Part shown: positions 37,683 through 39,439 of the stretch, piece by piece
How positions within the stretch are numbered: the first letter of the stretch is position 1
How the letters are laid out: each line of letters opens with the position of its first letter
IMG/VR virus record: IMGVR_UViG_3300046740_000696
Span: 1-39,439 of that record
Origin: a virus
Strand: one strand, 5' to 3'
DNA: 39,439 nt
Translations under genes and position numbers: made by a program
Notes under the pieces: model-generated
Seen by the model: the letters and a program-made list of their open reading frames with translations, nothing else
Database searches by the model: none
Told to the model about the DNA's origin: nothing

Positions 37683-38177
37683 GTGCGTTCAACGGGTCGT
37701 AAGGTCTCGACGCTGGCCAAGGTTGCGCTCTGCAAAATCAACACGGATCGATTTCGGCAGATGTCTTACGTCCAGCTGTCGAAGGCAACCCAACGCATCG
37801 GCTACCTGTTCGACTTTCCCGAGCGCATCAAGCGTGACGACCGTCGACGCATCAACAAGCTACTCTCGAATTTCCTGTTCAACCTACGCGGCTATCGCGA
37901 AGGACGTTTGTCGACGCCAATCACCGATGAGAACGCCGCGATCTACCGCAGGCGCTTCAACGAGGAGCCAGCACCGAACGCACGTATCAAGGAGCACTAC
38001 CGCAGCGAGGCCGAGCGCGCCGAGCGCAAGATCTGGGATGCACAAGCCAAGGCAGGCTGCACGCTCAAGCCCGAGGAGCTCGTCGCACGTGACGCCGCTC
38101 GCGAGGGCAACGACCGTGTCGCGAATCGCCTGCGCAAGAAAGCGACGATCAGCGGCCTTCGCGGGCGTCGGCGCTAG
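37683..38177 (+). CDS. unknown basic helical protein (164 aa)
   Basis: The protein is basic and helical throughout (RKVSTLAKVALCKINTDRFR; RIKRDDRRRINKLLSNFLFN; a long EHYRSEAERAERKIWDAQAK helix) and ends in GLRGRRR. The start is GTG 37683, two bases after the preceding stop. Basic helices suggest nucleic-acid binding. The last four bases overlap the converging gene. No family recognised. Confidence 0.68.
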   Translation: MRSTGRKVSTLAKVALCKINTDRFRQMSYVQLSKATQRIGYLFDFPERIKRDDRRRINKLLSNFLFNLRGYREGRLSTPITDENAAIYRRRFNEEPAPNARIKEHYRSEAERAERKIWDAQAKAGCTLKPEELVARDAAREGNDRVANRLRKKATISGLRGRRR

Positions 38178-38776
38178 TCGTCGGGCGCGTCGTAGTTTTC
38201 GTTGTGGTGCGGCTCGGTATTGATCTCATCGCGTAGATCGTTGCGGAGGCCGTGTGTACGGGCGAGGGCTACAGGCAATTGAGACCACGTGGCCCAATCG
38301 GGTGCTTCTTGATTACGGGCGCCACCAAAGATGCGTGCTCGCATGAGCAGCGTCGTAGCGCGATCGATCTCGCGCGGATCATCGGGAAACTCGATCGTTT
38401 GGTAGACGACCGCCTTAGCGTCGTGCCAATCGACCGGGAAAAACGGGTCGACCATCGTCGTCGTTGCTGCAGTGACGGCTTTGTCGATCAGCTCGATCGC
38501 TTCCTTCCATTTTTCCTGCGCACGAGCCAGCTCACGACGATTGGTCGTAGTTCGTCGTGCGTGATACAGCCGACGAACCGTCGCGCTCTGGGCGCTGACG
38601 TTGAGTATGGAAGGCTTGAGTTTCTCGAGCAGCGCGTCACGCTCGGTGTTGAGCGCCGCGAGCATGCGATCCGCGTCGGCGGGCGCCACACAGAACACGA
38701 CGGGCCACCACGTCTTCCCGTGCATGAAGACGTCATCCGTACCAAGCGCTCCGACGATGCAGTAGATTTTCGTCAC
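38174..38776 (-). CDS. unknown 200-aa protein
   Basis: The N-terminus is alpha/beta (KIYCIVGALGTDDVFMHGKT), then a long charged helical region (ARAQEKWKEAIELIDKAVTA) and an acidic His/Asn-rich end. The ATG overlaps the stop of the coat-like gene at 38773, so the two are co-translated. No motif recognised. Confidence 0.68.
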   Translation of the reverse strand: MTKIYCIVGALGTDDVFMHGKTWWPVVFCVAPADADRMLAALNTERDALLEKLKPSILNVSAQSATVRRLYHARRTTTNRRELARAQEKWKEAIELIDKAVTAATTTMVDPFFPVDWHDAKAVVYQTIEFPDDPREIDRATTLLMRARIFGGARNQEAPDWATWSQLPVALARTHGLRNDLRDEINTEPHHNENYDAPDD

Positions 38777-39285
38777 CAGTTTGCCGGTCTCGTGAGCTCA
38801 CCGTCGAAGTGGATCCAACAGATCAGCCGTGGATCGCTTTCGTTGGTGACAAGCCACGCCTCGAGCTTCTCGAGCGCCTTGTGGTTGGTCTGGATGATGA
38901 CCTCGTACGCGAGGTTTTCTTCCATCCAGAAAGCGCGGCCGATCGTAGCTCTCTCGACGGGCTGTGGCGACATCATCAAATCGATCAGCGGCACCTGCTC
39001 GATGACGCTTGCGTTGTAGCGAAACGTCGCTGAGGTTTCGCTCGCCCATCGAAGCACGGCCTCGGCAAAACGAATGTTCGTGTTGGCACGCCAACTTCCG
39101 ACGACGTGCCGCCACCCCATCGGCAGGCCGTTGTAGCCGCTCCGCGGAACGTTCGTGTGATGCAGCTCGGCGAGCGTGGTTGAGCGCGTAACTTCCTGCG
39201 AGCGCTGGTAGTTGAACAGGTCCCATTCGCACACGCCGTTGTGCTCGCGTGGGTCGACGATGAATGCGCTGTACAGCGAGTGCAT
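38773..39285 (-). CDS. coat-like protein, paralog of the 28010 protein (170 aa)
   Basis: HHTNVPRSGYNGLPMGWRHV matches DTNVPRSGDTGLPMSWEMYI of the 28010 protein, and QPVERATIGRAFWMEENLAY matches SPRDRNALVLPIWLRENLAY; an N-terminal LYS and a later RSQ also align. It lacks about 65 residues in total compared with that protein, including its N-terminus. A minor coat or second coat subunit is likely. It starts within the TGA of the partial gene at the window edge (TGATG). Confidence 0.7.
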   Translation of the reverse strand: MHSLYSAFIVDPREHNGVCEWDLFNYQRSQEVTRSTTLAELHHTNVPRSGYNGLPMGWRHVVGSWRANTNIRFAEAVLRWASETSATFRYNASVIEQVPLIDLMMSPQPVERATIGRAFWMEENLAYEVIIQTNHKALEKLEAWLVTNESDPRLICWIHFDGELTRPANW

Positions 39286-39439
39286 CAGCGACCCTTGAGC
39301 TTCGATGCCGCTTCGCGCCGAGCCTTCGCATCGCCGACGCGGTTCGCGTACGTCTTCCAGGCACGATCGGCGCCCTGTTCACGGAGCTCGTCGACACGGA
39401 CGATGCATACGCGCTTGCTCGTCAACACGAAGCCGATCG
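39285..39439 (-). CDS. unknown protein, truncated by the window edge
   Basis: The visible end (50 codons) begins in frame at 39437 with IGFVLTSKRVCIVRVDELRE, continues with a basic helix (WKTYANRVGDAKARREAASK) and stops with LKGR. The start lies outside the window. Its stop overlaps the coat-like start, so they form one operon. No family recognised. Confidence 0.6.
   Translation of the reverse strand, partial: IGFVLTSKRVCIVRVDELREQGADRAWKTYANRVGDAKARREAASKLKGR

Noticed and set aside
1-39439. tRNA genes, rRNA genes and insertion sequences
   Set aside because: No tRNA-like cloverleaf with CCA-proximal features, no rRNA stretch and no transposase was recognised by eye; a tRNAscan or Infernal run would settle this.
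1-39439. Packaging ATPase or terminase
   Set aside because: No product shows a Walker A P-loop (GxxxxGKS/T) with a following Walker B; the gene must lie outside the window.

Overview
The window looks like part of a virus genome of a GC-rich bacterium (by eye about 60-65% G+C). Genes are packed tightly, with ATGA, GTGA and TGATG overlaps. There are no rRNA, tRNA or host housekeeping genes. Recognisable phage functions are a holin-endolysin lysis block, beta-helix spikes, fibre-like repeat proteins, glycosyltransferases, a B12-dependent ribonucleotide reductase, a MazG-type pyrophosphohydrolase and a ribbon-helix-helix repressor. I found no terminase, portal, tape-measure, sheath, tube or baseplate gene. 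Instead, about fifteen small proteins carry one or two membrane spans, several with peptidoglycan-active or protease-like domains, and there are three candidate coat proteins, two of them clear paralogs. That set fits a tailless icosahedral phage with an internal membrane better than a tailed phage. The nearest precedent I know is Salisaeta icosahedral phage 1 (about 44 kb). A packaging ATPase and a replication protein are not in the window, so the genome must extend beyond it. The virion type is an inference. The host is not identifiable; a lipoprotein-type signal in the lysis block weakly suggests a diderm.

Layout. 1-3990 (minus): small unknown proteins behind a 644-residue unknown protein. 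3991-4367: an AT-richer control region with iteron-like repeats and operators, ahead of the repressor gene at 4368. 4695-5263 (plus): two small proteins. 5260-10837 (minus): one operon of NrdJ, two glycosyltransferases and a triplicated small gene. 10867-12873 (minus): lysis block. 12887-13927: fibre repeat protein. 13970-15567: methyltransferase and glycosyltransferase. 15614-22121 (minus): two pectate-lyase-like spikes, a fibre, and two virion-type proteins. 22180-23553 (plus): membrane-anchored transglycosylase and small proteins. 23637-30400 (minus): membrane, coat-like and basic Cys-rich proteins, interrupted by one plus gene (27562). 30582-32175 (plus): HTH protein, NrdR-like zinc ribbon and MazG as single-gene units. 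32315-39439: mainly membrane-anchored proteins on both strands, ending with a second coat-like paralog.

The most unusual aspect is gene control. Ten genes are preceded by a nearly invariant 23-bp element, CTGTCAGRTCGTCGACG followed by TANNNT at fixed spacing. Another fifteen or so have a TANNNT hexamer, often as CGTGATAGNCT. In almost all cases the hexamer ends 6-9 bases before the ATG or GTG, so most of these units should give leaderless mRNAs. A second repeated feature is a GC-rich multi-hairpin element ending in GCAAACCAAGG, found directly 3' of five genes.

How the genes may work together (inference): NrdJ, thioredoxin-like, MazG and NrdR-like proteins manage nucleotide pools. Glycosyltransferases and a methyltransferase modify surfaces. 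Spikes with depolymerase-type beta-helices bind or cut host polysaccharide. Membrane-anchored transglycosylase and peptidoglycan-binding proteins help genome entry. The holin, lipoprotein and GH25 endolysin release progeny.
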